Shown here piece after piece: positions 54,122 through 62,384 of a stretch of 64,000 nt of DNA (the first letter of the stretch is position 1; every line of letters begins with the position of its first letter). The translations under genes and the position numbers were made by a program. Source of the stretch: UBA7328 sp002471345 (GTDB taxonomy: Bacteria; Bacteroidota; Bacteroidia; Chitinophagales; Saprospiraceae). The notes below the pieces were generated by a model, which saw only the letters and a program-made list of their open reading frames with translations, was not told the origin of the DNA and did no database searches. Location: NCBI GenBank assembly GCA_964011275.1, contig CAXGOB010000017.1, forward strand, positions 6,489 through 70,488, written 5' to 3'.

Positions 54122-54418
54122 TCAATTTCTAAGTTTAGTTTGCAGGTCCATTCTTTCATGTAAAATTCTTATCACATAGCATATATCTGAATCAAATCTG
54201 TAGAAAATCAGATGTCGGTTAATTTTGTGCTTTCTGTATCCTCTTTTCGTATGAATGTATGCGGAGCCAATTTCTGGATTCTTTTTAATATTGGTAAAAC
54301 CTGCAAACAATTCATCCTGATACTTGTATGCTTGAGCAATTCCCCAAGTTTCGAATGTATATTCGAAAATTTGTTCTAAGTCTTTTACGGCTTCGGGTAA
54401 TAGCTTAAGTTTAAGCAT
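54122..54418 (-). CDS. parE: ParE/RelE-type toxin
   Basis: 98 residues from the ATG at 54418 (MLKLKLLPEAVKDLEQIF), which overlaps the antitoxin's 3' end by 8 bp; longer frames would read inside the antitoxin gene. Seen: FEYTFETWGIAQAYKYQDELF, IGSAYIHTKRGYRKHKINRHLIFYRF and the C-terminal IRILHERMDLQ, standard for ParE-type gyrase-targeting toxins. Intact by all visible criteria. Confidence 0.85.
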   Translation of the reverse strand: MLKLKLLPEAVKDLEQIFEYTFETWGIAQAYKYQDELFAGFTNIKKNPEIGSAYIHTKRGYRKHKINRHLIFYRFDSDICYVIRILHERMDLQTKLRN

Positions 54419-54662
54419 TTTCTGACAATTTGGACCGCATCTTTTCTTTAAACTTTTCGTTGTCAAAACTAACCGGTTCGCCACTCATCTCACCAACAAT
54501 CAATGCCTTATTTATTGCTTCAATCTTTTGTTTCTCAACTTCCAAGAGCCGCAATCCATTTCTAATTACCTCACTAGCAGAAGAATATCTTCCTGATTTA
54601 ATTTCTTCTTTGATGAATTGATCAAAATGTTCACCTAATATTATTGATGTGTTTTTTGCCAT
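54411..54662 (-). CDS. parD: ParD-type ribbon-helix-helix antitoxin
   Basis: 83 residues. The N-terminal RHH domain is SIILGEHFDQFIKEEIKSGRY followed by SASEVIRNGLRLLE, the ParD signature; the acidic C-terminal tail (NEKFKEKMRSKLSEN) wraps the toxin in relatives. It precedes the toxin with an 8-bp overlap. The pair probably represses its own promoter in the upstream AT-rich gap. Confidence 0.85.
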   Translation of the reverse strand: MAKNTSIILGEHFDQFIKEEIKSGRYSSASEVIRNGLRLLEVEKQKIEAINKALIVGEMSGEPVSFDNEKFKEKMRSKLSENA

Positions 54663-54826
54663 TTCTTCTTTTATTCAAATATACCATATTCTGGTATTTC
54701 ATTGCTCAGAAAATATGTGAATTATAGATGGTTGATCAATATTGATAGGCTTCTTGGATCAATTACTAGAAAGGATAAGACTGAAAAGGAGACTGAATCA
54801 AGCCTCTAAGACTCTTACCTCATTTA

Positions 54827-55034
54827 CTATACAGCCGCACCACCTGTGGAATTTTGTTTAGCTTGTATTTGAGAAACATCTACCACTTCTGCTAATTTAG
54901 CCGCAACATCTTTCATAGATTATTCAATTGTACTTAAGACACTTCCTGGTTCGAATAAAAGACTAACTTCTCTTAGTTTTTCGAAAGTGAAATGTTTAAC
55001 TACAGAGTTAGTTTTACAGGAGCTAGTAAAAGAT
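54827..55034 (-). pseudogene. Degenerate coding remnant, family unknown
   Basis: In one frame, DFLSFTSSCKTNSVVKHFTF then EKLREVSLLFEPGSVLSTIE, a TAA at 54922-54920, then MKDVAAKLAEVVDVSQIQAK then QNSTGGAAV and TAG. Both halves are clearly protein-like, but no start is found upstream and I cannot name the family. The rest of the 442-bp gap 54663-55104 shows no other recognisable feature. Confidence 0.35.
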
Positions 55035-55104
55035 AGAAAATCAAAGTAGTTTAAGAGATAATTCCGCCACATCAGTCTGTATCAAGCTCAAATATATTTC
55101 GTTC

Positions 55105-56073
55105 TTACCCAGCCAATCCTTTTATCCGCTCCAATGCTTTATCATACTCCCTTTTAAACTTAGCCACTAGATCTCCTGCAGATAGAACTTCATCGATATT
55201 ACCAATACCCTGACCACAGCCCCAGATATCCTTCCATGCCTTAGCATCGGTATTTCCTCCTGAACCAAAATTCATTTTACTCGGGTCACTTTCTGGTAGA
55301 TTGTTTGGATCCAATCCAGCATTCACTATTGATTTCTTTAGATAGTTGCCATGTACACCGGTGAATAAATTAGAATATACAATGTCGTCGGCCTTGCCAT
55401 CCACAATGCCTTGCTTATAGTCATCATTCGCTCTGGCTTCTTTAGTGGATATAAAGGCACTGCCGATATATGCCAGATCAGCACCCATTGATTGTGCACT
55501 CAACACTGCAGCTCCAGAAGCAATAGAACCCGAAAGTGCCACTGGGCCATCAAACCATGCTCTGATTTCCTGCATCAAGGCAAAGGGAGAAGTAGTACCT
55601 GCATGTCCACCTGCTCCCGCAGCAACAGGGATTAGCCCATCTGCTCCTTTTTCGATTGCTTTATGTGCATAGCGATCATTGATAACATCGTGTAATACTA
55701 TACCTCCCCACTCGTGAGCTGCATCATTTATTTCTACTCTCGCTCCTAATGATGTGATCATTAATGGGACTTTCCACTTAGCACAAGTCTCCATGTCTTC
55801 ATACAATCGATTATTAGAGCGATGTACAATCTGATTGACCGCGAATGGAGCAGAAGGCTGGTCTGGATTATCTCTATTGTAAGCTGCTAGCTCTTCTGTA
55901 ATTTGATGGATCCATTCATCCAGTTGAGATTGAGGTCTTGCATTGAGTGCAGGAAATGATCCTACTATCCCAGCCTTACATTGTGCAATAACGAGTTCTG
56001 GTCCTGAAATAATAAACAAAGGAGCACCAATAACTGGTAGTCTTAAATTATCAAATAAAGAAGGAAGTGCCAT
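55105..56073 (-). CDS. Nitronate monooxygenase-family FMN protein, second copy
   Basis: 322 residues from the ATG at 56073 (MALPSLFDNLRLPVIGAPL); an upstream frame of 20 residues is atypical. Seen: FIISGPELVIAQCKAGIVGSFP at the N-terminus, VPVAAGAGGHAGTTSPFALM (FMN region), PVALSGSIASGAAVLSAQSMGADLAYIG and GSAFISTKEARANDDYK. It is diverged from the 16920-17894 protein and has the AGGHAG form instead of ECGGHPG. Probable FMN oxidoreductase for a nitronate or enoyl-type substrate. A half operator (TTTAAACCTA, 56183-56192) lies about 110 bp upstream. Confidence 0.82.
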   Translation of the reverse strand: MALPSLFDNLRLPVIGAPLFIISGPELVIAQCKAGIVGSFPALNARPQSQLDEWIHQITEELAAYNRDNPDQPSAPFAVNQIVHRSNNRLYEDMETCAKWKVPLMITSLGARVEINDAAHEWGGIVLHDVINDRYAHKAIEKGADGLIPVAAGAGGHAGTTSPFALMQEIRAWFDGPVALSGSIASGAAVLSAQSMGADLAYIGSAFISTKEARANDDYKQGIVDGKADDIVYSNLFTGVHGNYLKKSIVNAGLDPNNLPESDPSKMNFGSGGNTDAKAWKDIWGCGQGIGNIDEVLSAGDLVAKFKREYDKALERIKGLAG

Positions 56074-56244
56074 AGAGTCTTTATAATTTTTGTGCCTATT
56101 TGTATCAATAAGATTTAACTCCACTTCATACACCGATATGTCTAATTTGTGGCTCTTAAATTTCAGAACTAAATAAAATAATTTTAAACCTAGTATCCTT
56201 AAACAAATGAATAAATGTGATTAAGAGTCTCACTATTTAAACTA

Positions 56245-57666
56245 TTATAAAGACCTCCCGTCCAACTCCGCCCTAATCTCTTTAAACCTTGCCTTACTAA
56301 GTGGGTAGGGAAGAATGAAAAAGACAGACAAAACAAAAATGCTCAAAGTAATAGGCCCTCCGACCCATCCTAATCCATCGATAGCTGACTGAGCGACATC
56401 CGCAACATCTGTTTGCTTAGGAAAATTGATCCAAGCCAATAACAGCCCTGCTATGAAAGTGCCAACTCCAGTTGTCATTTTATAAGCAAATGACATCATT
56501 GAAAAGAATAAGCCTTCCTGTCGGTTTCCAGTTTTTAATTCAAATTCGTCTACTACATCAGCCATCATGGAGGGAATCAAACTGAAGGCCATAACTAGAC
56601 CTGTATATGCTGCGATGAGTGAGGTTACGTATAAGGGCAAAACCATATAGGTGCCATTTTTTGGATAGAGACCCATAATCCTAAGTAGAAAGGGCAATGC
56701 GAAAAACGATCCAGCTATCAATACGCTCCACATTGTCGCCCATTTCTTACCAATTGCATTTCCTAGCCTAGGTGCGATGATCAATGATAAAAAGCCTCCT
56801 ACTGCAGTACTTATAGGTAGTGCAGCCATTTCTTGTGTCGACAATCCAAAATAATAGGTGCAGTAATATGGTGTAAAGATTACACCTACACCTAGACCGG
56901 TGTATATCAACATGTTAAATAGGACTATGCTGCGAAAAGAAGACATCTTGAAAGCAGCCCTTAGATTGTTTAAAAGTTGACCAAAGCTCTGTTGGCTTTG
57001 TAACTGAGAAGGCTGAGGAAGATGAGGAATGATCTTTCTAGTACCCCATGTACTGATAAAGATAATTATACAAATTATAAGGCCGCATAACAGGGCAAAT
57101 GTGGGATAAGCTTCTTTATTTAATAATCCATTGGAATACTCTGCGGTAGGAACAAAGTAAAAGACATATCCTCCTATCATGACTATCACAGGAAAGAATG
57201 TCGTAAACATCATGCGAATAGCTGTAATCGATGTCCGCTCTTTATAATCGGTGCTCAGTTCTGCACCGAGAGAAATATAGGGGACATTAAATAATGTCAC
57301 CGCAAACCGAACCAAAACGGCAAAAATCGTCAACCACCAAAACAATCCTGTTTGGTCCAATCCGATTGGAGGAGAAAATAGGAGCCAAATGAATAGTCCT
57401 ATGGGTAGTGCTGAAGCGAACAAAAATGGATGTCTACGTCCCCATTTTTTGGATTTCCAATTATCTGAAAGTATACCAATCAAAGGGTCCGATATGGCAT
57501 CAAATCCGAGTCCAATTAGCGACGATAACCCTGCCAATTCAGGATCTAAACCAAGGACCTGACTGAAATAAAAGAAGAGGAATAACTGAAATAGACCGTC
57601 TTTTATTCCACGTGAGGCCATGCCTAGACCGTAGAATAATTTAATCCGTAATGAAAGTTTTTGCAT
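56245..57666 (-). CDS. GPH-type (MelB-like) sugar/glycoside:cation symporter
   Basis: 473 residues, twelve predicted membrane helices. The N-terminal FYGLGMASRGIKDGLFQLFL and GFDAISDPLIGILSDNWKSKKWGRRHPFL match the GPH family (melibiose carrier group), as does NVPYISLGAELSTDYKERTS. GPH carriers move glycosides, glucuronides and related compounds with Na+ or H+, so the cluster's substrate may be a glycoside or conjugate. It lies 10 bp after a DUF2147 gene. A basic residue-rich loop (PQPSQLQSQQSFGQ) sits in the central cytoplasmic loop. Confidence 0.85.
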   Translation of the reverse strand: MQKLSLRIKLFYGLGMASRGIKDGLFQLFLFFYFSQVLGLDPELAGLSSLIGLGFDAISDPLIGILSDNWKSKKWGRRHPFLFASALPIGLFIWLLFSPPIGLDQTGLFWWLTIFAVLVRFAVTLFNVPYISLGAELSTDYKERTSITAIRMMFTTFFPVIVMIGGYVFYFVPTAEYSNGLLNKEAYPTFALLCGLIICIIIFISTWGTRKIIPHLPQPSQLQSQQSFGQLLNNLRAAFKMSSFRSIVLFNMLIYTGLGVGVIFTPYYCTYYFGLSTQEMAALPISTAVGGFLSLIIAPRLGNAIGKKWATMWSVLIAGSFFALPFLLRIMGLYPKNGTYMVLPLYVTSLIAAYTGLVMAFSLIPSMMADVVDEFELKTGNRQEGLFFSMMSFAYKMTTGVGTFIAGLLLAWINFPKQTDVADVAQSAIDGLGWVGGPITLSIFVLSVFFILPYPLSKARFKEIRAELDGRSL

Positions 57667-57676
57667 GTCTCGATTA

Positions 57677-58036
57677 CTATTCTTCGGATTTTCGCGACCA
57701 TGTCAAAGTTCTTTTCATACCTCCACCTGATATAGTAATTTCTAATTTGTCATCGCTAGGCTCTACAATAGCATCCACGAGCCTGCCCCTTTTAGCCATG
57801 AATAGCTTTCCTTTCCATTCTCCACCAGATTCGGTAATATTTCTTAATACATCATTACCTATTTCGGCTTTAGGGTTGTCAGAGGATATTACCTTACCAA
57901 ACCATTCGCCGTTCTTTTGATAGGTTTCGATAAGGGTATTATCTCTGCCAGTATTCCATGTGCCTTCTATGGTGTTTTGTGCAGATATGGAGACAAAGAT
58001 TCCAAGTGAAAGGATTAAACTGATGACTTTTTTCAT
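57677..58036 (-). CDS. DUF2147 family secreted protein, second copy
   Basis: 119 residues with a signal peptide (about 1-19, ending ISAQ). Matches the 30278-30643 protein block by block: IEGTWNTGRDNTLIETYQKN, WFGKVISSDNPKAEIGNDVL, GKLFMAKRGRLVDA and the C-terminal MKRTLTWSRK. Small periplasmic beta protein of unknown role. It precedes the GPH carrier by 10 bp and follows the SRPBCC gene by 45 bp. Confidence 0.75.
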   Translation of the reverse strand: MKKVISLILSLGIFVSISAQNTIEGTWNTGRDNTLIETYQKNGEWFGKVISSDNPKAEIGNDVLRNITESGGEWKGKLFMAKRGRLVDAIVEPSDDKLEITISGGGMKRTLTWSRKSEE

Positions 58037-58081
58037 AAATAGCTTTTTAATAATGAATTGGTTAAGTTTTTTCTTGTGGTA

Positions 58082-58513
58082 TCAAATTTTCTCGCATTCT
58101 TTTTTTAATGCCTGATTCATCAATTCAAAGCTTTTATTCATCTTATCCAACGTTTTGCCCATTAAAGAAACAAGCACTCCACTCATGTTTTCGCCATGAA
58201 TAAACTTGGTTTGATTTTCACTCACTTTTTCCAATTTGAAATAATGTTGCCCGTCAAATATTCCTTTAATTCCAAGCTTTCCTTTCCATCGAAATTCTCT
58301 ATCAGTTTCAAACATTATGACAATTGGCTTAAATGAGACCGTTTTTCCACCTGATGTATTACAGGTTACGGACACCTTATTTCCAATGGACTTTTCCCCT
58401 ATAACTGATCTTACAAATGGATTCCAATTCGGATAGTCTTCAAAATCTGTTAGCACATTCCAAACCGACGAAATATCTTTATCAATTACAATTTCGGTTT
58501 TGATCTTTTTCAT
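58082..58513 (-). CDS. SRPBCC (START/Bet v1-like) domain protein
   Basis: 143 residues: TEIVIDKDISSVWNVLTDFEDYPNWNPFVRSV at the N-terminus (pattern only), then GGKTVSFKPIVIMFETDREFRWKGKLG and FDGQHYFKLEKVSENQTKFIHGE. This is the polyketide-cyclase/START fold, a cavity that binds hydrophobic ligands. It may bind or transform a lipophilic intermediate. It sits between the alcohol dehydrogenase (47 bp upstream) and DUF2147 gene. Confidence 0.8.
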   Translation of the reverse strand: MKKIKTEIVIDKDISSVWNVLTDFEDYPNWNPFVRSVIGEKSIGNKVSVTCNTSGGKTVSFKPIVIMFETDREFRWKGKLGIKGIFDGQHYFKLEKVSENQTKFIHGENMSGVLVSLMGKTLDKMNKSFELMNQALKKECEKI

Positions 58514-58560
58514 ATGTTTTTTGTATCAGGAATGAGGTGTCAGTAATCATGACTCCTGTC

Positions 58561-59721
58561 TCAATAAGACATTTTAACAATTTCTTCTACATCACTTGGA
58601 CTCACGTTTTGTCGTTCTCCGAGCTTCATCCATCCTCTTTCTTCAAATCGCTTAGAGATGATTTCAGCAGTTCCATCGTAAGATTCTGTATATGCTGATA
58701 ACTTAGTATCGATGCCTAAGGATTGATAGAATTCAGTAGTTTTAGTAATTCCTATTCGGGCTTTTTCCTCAGTCGTTCCTTCTCTAACATCCCATACCCG
58801 TTCTGCATATTGGGCCAGTTTTTCTTTCTTATCGTCGAAGTTATGAGTGTAGTGATTACCTGCAATAATAGCTAGAGTCCGAGCATGGTCTATGCCGTAT
58901 AATGCTGTGAGTTCATGTCCCATCATATGTGTTGCCCAATCAGATGGAACACCTTTATTGATCAGTCCATTTAATGCCATGGTACAGCACCACATGAAAT
59001 TAGAAGCGGCTTCATAATTGAAATCCTCTTCCATTATTTTAGGTGCTATATCTACTAAGGTTTGTAGTATGCTTTCCGCAAATCGGTCCTGTAACAAGGC
59101 TCCAACAGGATAAGTCAAATACTGCTCTGTCACATGGGTAAATGAATCTGCTAACCCATTTGCTAATTGTCGTTTAGGAATAGATTTAATAACTTCTGGA
59201 TCGAGTACAGAAAACTCAGGAAATAAACCTGGTCCACCCATTGTTCTCTTCTCTTTCGTTTCTTTTCGGGTAATCACGGCTCCAGAATTCATCTCAGAAC
59301 CCGTGGCTGGCAATGTCAATACAGTACCAAAAGGCATTCCTGTCATTGTACGTTTACTTTTAGTAAGGATGTCCCAAGGTTCATCACCTTCAAATAAAGC
59401 GGCAGCGGATAAAAACTTAGTACCATCTATAACAGAACCTCCACCAACAGACAATAAAAAAGTAATGTCTTTTTCTTTGATAACTTTTAAAGCTTGCAGT
59501 AAAATATCATACTCCGGATTGGCTGGAATACCGCCAAATTCTTCTATTTCAAATCCCTCCATAGCAGCTTTTACATTATCATAAATTCCATTTTTCTTAA
59601 TGCTGCCGCCTCCATAGAGCATTAGTACTTTAGAGTCTTTTGGAATTTCAGCTGCCATTTTCGACAATTGGTCTTTTCCAAAAATGATCTTGGTTGGATT
59701 CTTTAATTGAAAATTTTTCAT
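58561..59721 (-). CDS. Iron-containing alcohol dehydrogenase (YqhD/BDH-like)
   Basis: 386 residues. NAD(P) binding: LLSVGGGSVIDGTKFLSAAA (about 95-115) and PATGSEMNSGAVITRKETKEK. Metal ligands: the Asp/His of GLADSFTHVTEQYL and the two His of HMMGHELTALYGIDHARTLAI. The layout matches YqhD and butanol dehydrogenases, NADPH-dependent aldehyde/ketone reductases. It could convert an aldehyde or ketone in the pathway. It starts 42 bp after the monooxygenase gene. Confidence 0.88.
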   Translation of the reverse strand: MKNFQLKNPTKIIFGKDQLSKMAAEIPKDSKVLMLYGGGSIKKNGIYDNVKAAMEGFEIEEFGGIPANPEYDILLQALKVIKEKDITFLLSVGGGSVIDGTKFLSAAALFEGDEPWDILTKSKRTMTGMPFGTVLTLPATGSEMNSGAVITRKETKEKRTMGGPGLFPEFSVLDPEVIKSIPKRQLANGLADSFTHVTEQYLTYPVGALLQDRFAESILQTLVDIAPKIMEEDFNYEAASNFMWCCTMALNGLINKGVPSDWATHMMGHELTALYGIDHARTLAIIAGNHYTHNFDDKKEKLAQYAERVWDVREGTTEEKARIGITKTTEFYQSLGIDTKLSAYTESYDGTAEIISKRFEERGWMKLGERQNVSPSDVEEIVKMSY

Positions 59722-59763
59722 CGACTATTTATTAAAACAAAAATTAAAGTGTCTCTACTCTGA

Positions 59764-61218
59764 CTATTTAAATCTCAAATATCCATCATCAATACTCTTG
59801 TGCCTGAGTGCGATCATGTCTTTTATATAATTCTGATTCAGTTTCCATGGATACTCTTTCCCTTGCTTTGGCATTAGGTGCAGAGCTCGCTGAATATAAC
59901 CTGAAGCAAGGTCAGAAGCTGGTTCTGTTACTATTTCTTTATCAGCGAGTATGGGAGTACAAGAGCTCAATCCCTTCTTATCCATGTGTTTCAATAAGCG
60001 GCAGAGATATTCACTAACTAAATCGGCTTTCAAAGTCCAGGAGGCATTGGTGTAACCAGTTATGGTTACCATATTAGGCACATCCTGAAGCATCATTCCC
60101 TTATAATTTACTAGGTTGGCTGGGTCCATTTTTAGACCGTCCACCATGATATCTATTCCACCTAATACCTTAATTTTCAATCCAGTAGCAGAGACTATTA
60201 AATCTGCTTTCAGTTCTTTTCCAGATTGCAACAAGATTCCTTTTTCTGTAAAGGAGTCAATGTGATCCGTTACTATAGTGCATTTACCTTCATTAATGGC
60301 ATCGAACAAATCATTATTCACTACGGCACAAATTCGTTCGTCCCAAGGGTTGTACTTTGGATTAAAATGAGTCTCTACATAGTCTTCACCCAGAACTTTT
60401 TTAATCTGATTTTTTATAAAAAATCGGACTTCCTTAGGTTTCTTTCGAGAAATACTGTAAAAATATATTTGTCTTAGAATACTCTTCCACCGAGCTAGAA
60501 AATGGGCTGGTTTAGAGGGTAACCATCTGTGGACAAACTTTGAGAATGGGTCATGTTTGGGTAGACTCATCATATACGTAGGAGACCGTTGCAACATCGT
60601 AATGTGCTTGGTTTTATCTGCCATGGAGGGAAGTAATGTGACAGCAGTTGCTCCACTTCCAATAATGATAACCTCCTTATTTTCATAATCTATGTCCTCT
60701 GTCCATTTTTGTGGATGTACGAATTTCCCTTTATACTTATCAAGTCCTTTGAAATCGGGAGTATATCCCTCGTTATAATCATAATAACCAGTACAGGATA
60801 GCAAGAAATTACAACTTAGTCGTATAGCTTCTCCAGTTTCATTGTCCTTACCAATCACCGTCCATTTTTCCTCTTCAGAATTCCAGGACACTTCTGATAT
60901 CCATTGATTAAATCTTATATGCTTACTTAAATCATAGTCATCAATAGTTTCATTCAGATATTTCATAATGGTTGCCCCATCGGAAATGGTCTTATCGTAA
61001 GTCCATGGTTTGAAATTATAAGAAAAGGTATGCATATCTGAATCAGAACGAATACCTGGATATTTAAATAAATCCCATGTACCACCAATATTGTCTCTTC
61101 CTTCTAACATAGCAAAGGACTTTTCAGGACAATTTCGTCTCAAGTGGCAAGCTGCTCCGATGCCTGATAAGCCTGCTCCGATTATAATGATGTCGTAGTG
61201 GTTACTGTTGTTGTTCAT
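59764..61218 (-). CDS. Flavin-containing monooxygenase, Baeyer-Villiger type
   Basis: 484 residues from the ATG at 61218; an upstream TTG in repeat F is less likely. FAD site IIGAGLSGIGAA (GAGLSG at 14-19), the linker YKGKFVHPQKWTED, and the NADPH site VIIIGSGATAVTLLPSMAD. The BVMO fingerprint is F-x-G-x-x-x-H-x-x-x-W; here Y replaces F but G, H and W are all in place. It would insert an oxygen next to a ketone, turning it into an ester or lactone. With the SDR upstream and the alcohol dehydrogenase downstream it forms an oxidation module for an alcohol/ketone substrate. Confidence 0.85.
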   Translation of the reverse strand: MNNNSNHYDIIIIGAGLSGIGAACHLRRNCPEKSFAMLEGRDNIGGTWDLFKYPGIRSDSDMHTFSYNFKPWTYDKTISDGATIMKYLNETIDDYDLSKHIRFNQWISEVSWNSEEEKWTVIGKDNETGEAIRLSCNFLLSCTGYYDYNEGYTPDFKGLDKYKGKFVHPQKWTEDIDYENKEVIIIGSGATAVTLLPSMADKTKHITMLQRSPTYMMSLPKHDPFSKFVHRWLPSKPAHFLARWKSILRQIYFYSISRKKPKEVRFFIKNQIKKVLGEDYVETHFNPKYNPWDERICAVVNNDLFDAINEGKCTIVTDHIDSFTEKGILLQSGKELKADLIVSATGLKIKVLGGIDIMVDGLKMDPANLVNYKGMMLQDVPNMVTITGYTNASWTLKADLVSEYLCRLLKHMDKKGLSSCTPILADKEIVTEPASDLASGYIQRALHLMPKQGKEYPWKLNQNYIKDMIALRHKSIDDGYLRFK

Positions 61219-61220
61219 TT

Positions 61221-61296
61221 TCAAGTGTCAAGTGTCAAGTGTCAAGTTCAAAAAGCCTCTTTCTTCATTTGTACTTGAAACTTTGGTTTGAGGTTT
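61221..61296. repeat. Inverted-repeat element F with 7-bp tandem unit
   Basis: Starts with four consecutive 7-bp units, TCAAGTG x3 then TCAAGTT (61221-61248). The other side (61271-61296) holds GTACTTGAAACTTTGGTTTG, partly complementary. It lies 2 bp before the monooxygenase ATG and 6 bp after the SDR stop, so it fills the whole gap. The tandem unit shows how the AAGTTCAAG arms can grow by slippage. Confidence 0.65.
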
Positions 61297-61302
61297 AATT
61301 TC

Positions 61303-62130
61303 TCACTTCATCAAACTATTAAAAGGCTTAAACTTGTGACCTGCTCCCATTTTCTCCGTGATTTCCTTCCACAAGATTTTGATTCTCATTTTTATAGGCA
61401 GTTTCGATAGAACATTTATACTATTCGCTAAGTGACCAGAGAGTATATTATTCTTTCCTTTTTTAATAGCTCTTATCACATCATGAACCACCACTTCAGG
61501 AGGAGTTATCAAGGTCTTCTTATAAGTATCTGTTTCAAGATCATCAGCTATCGCCGTTTTAATTTTTCCTGGCATTACATTATGAATACTAATCGGAGAT
61601 TTATGAAATTCAGCCATTAGTGTTTCTGTAAATCCTCTTACGGCAAACTTTGATGTATTATAGGCTACACCTCCTGGAGCGGCTATCAAGCTAGCCACAC
61701 TTGACACATTTACGACAGCTCCTTCATTATTTTCTATGATTTGTGGTAGGAATGCTTTACAACCATTTATGACTCCAAATAAGTTGACATTCATGACTTT
61801 CCTAAAGTCCTTGGAATCTCCATAAATGAATGGTCCACCACCACCTGCAATTCCAGCATTGTTGATAACAATATGGGTATTACCTAGTGCTGATTTTACA
61901 TCATCTGCAAATTTCAACACTTCCTCTTCGTTAGATACATCGAAAGCTTTGGTGAAAACCTCCTTCACTCCTAGTTTTTGGACCATCTGCTTTGTCTCGA
62001 GCAAGTTATCCTCATTCCAATCAGTAAGTGCCAATTTACTCCCCGATTTTCCAAATTCTATAGCATATGCTCTGCCCATACCAGAACCTGCACCTGTGAT
62101 GGTTACTATTTTGTTTTTGAAGTCTTTCAT
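61303..62130 (-). CDS. Short-chain dehydrogenase/reductase
   Basis: 275 residues from the ATG at 62130. Cofactor loop VTITGAGSGMGRAYA (TGxxxGxG at 12-19), NNAGIAGGG, and catalytic SSVASLIAAPGGVAYNTSK with the YxxxK pair near 157-161. Classical SDR of steroid/alcohol type. The Asp after beta-2 (LTDWNED) suggests NAD(H). First gene in the run SDR-BVMO-ADH-SRPBCC, so it probably makes the ketone that the BVMO uses. Confidence 0.87.
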   Translation of the reverse strand: MKDFKNKIVTITGAGSGMGRAYAIEFGKSGSKLALTDWNEDNLLETKQMVQKLGVKEVFTKAFDVSNEEEVLKFADDVKSALGNTHIVINNAGIAGGGGPFIYGDSKDFRKVMNVNLFGVINGCKAFLPQIIENNEGAVVNVSSVASLIAAPGGVAYNTSKFAVRGFTETLMAEFHKSPISIHNVMPGKIKTAIADDLETDTYKKTLITPPEVVVHDVIRAIKKGKNNILSGHLANSINVLSKLPIKMRIKILWKEITEKMGAGHKFKPFNSLMK

Positions 62131-62275
62131 GTGCAAACTTTAGTGGATAAATTTCGAATTCTTTAAGTGAGGCTAAGAGAATAAAAGTAAAGCAATATTT
62201 GTCGATTATGCCAGTAATTTCAACCATCTGTAATAGGTCTTCAATGAATGGAAGTATTTTTTTGATCTGAAATAG

Positions 62276-62384
62276 ACTTGTACTTCAGACTAGAACTTGG
62301 ACTTGCATTTGAACTTAAAAACTTAGTTATCAATATCTGGTTGAAAATCTTGCACTATGAACTTTTACTTAAAACTTGCTCTTA
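62276..62384. repeat. AAGTTCAAG-family element G
   Basis: Contains ACTTGTACTT, GAACTTGGACTTGC and GAACTTAAAAACTT in the first half, then CTTGCACTATGAACTTTTAC and AAAACTTGCTCTTA. Both halves have the right-arm orientation, so it is less palindromic than the other copies, perhaps a rearranged copy. The TAA stop of the DUF3604-D gene (62382-62384) forms its end. The rest of the gap up to the SDR start (62131-62275) shows nothing recognisable. Confidence 0.5.

Noticed and set aside
56177..56192. Ninth operator copy upstream of the 55105-56073 gene
   Set aside because: Only the right half (TTTAAACCTA) matches; kept as a half site, not counted.
58540..58562. Inverted repeat between the SRPBCC and alcohol dehydrogenase genes
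   Set aside because: Matches are only 5 bp and not clearly above chance.
2664..62384. AAGTTCAAG repeats as a CRISPR array
   Set aside because: Copies are far apart, differ in length, pair as inverted repeats and have no regular spacers or cas genes.
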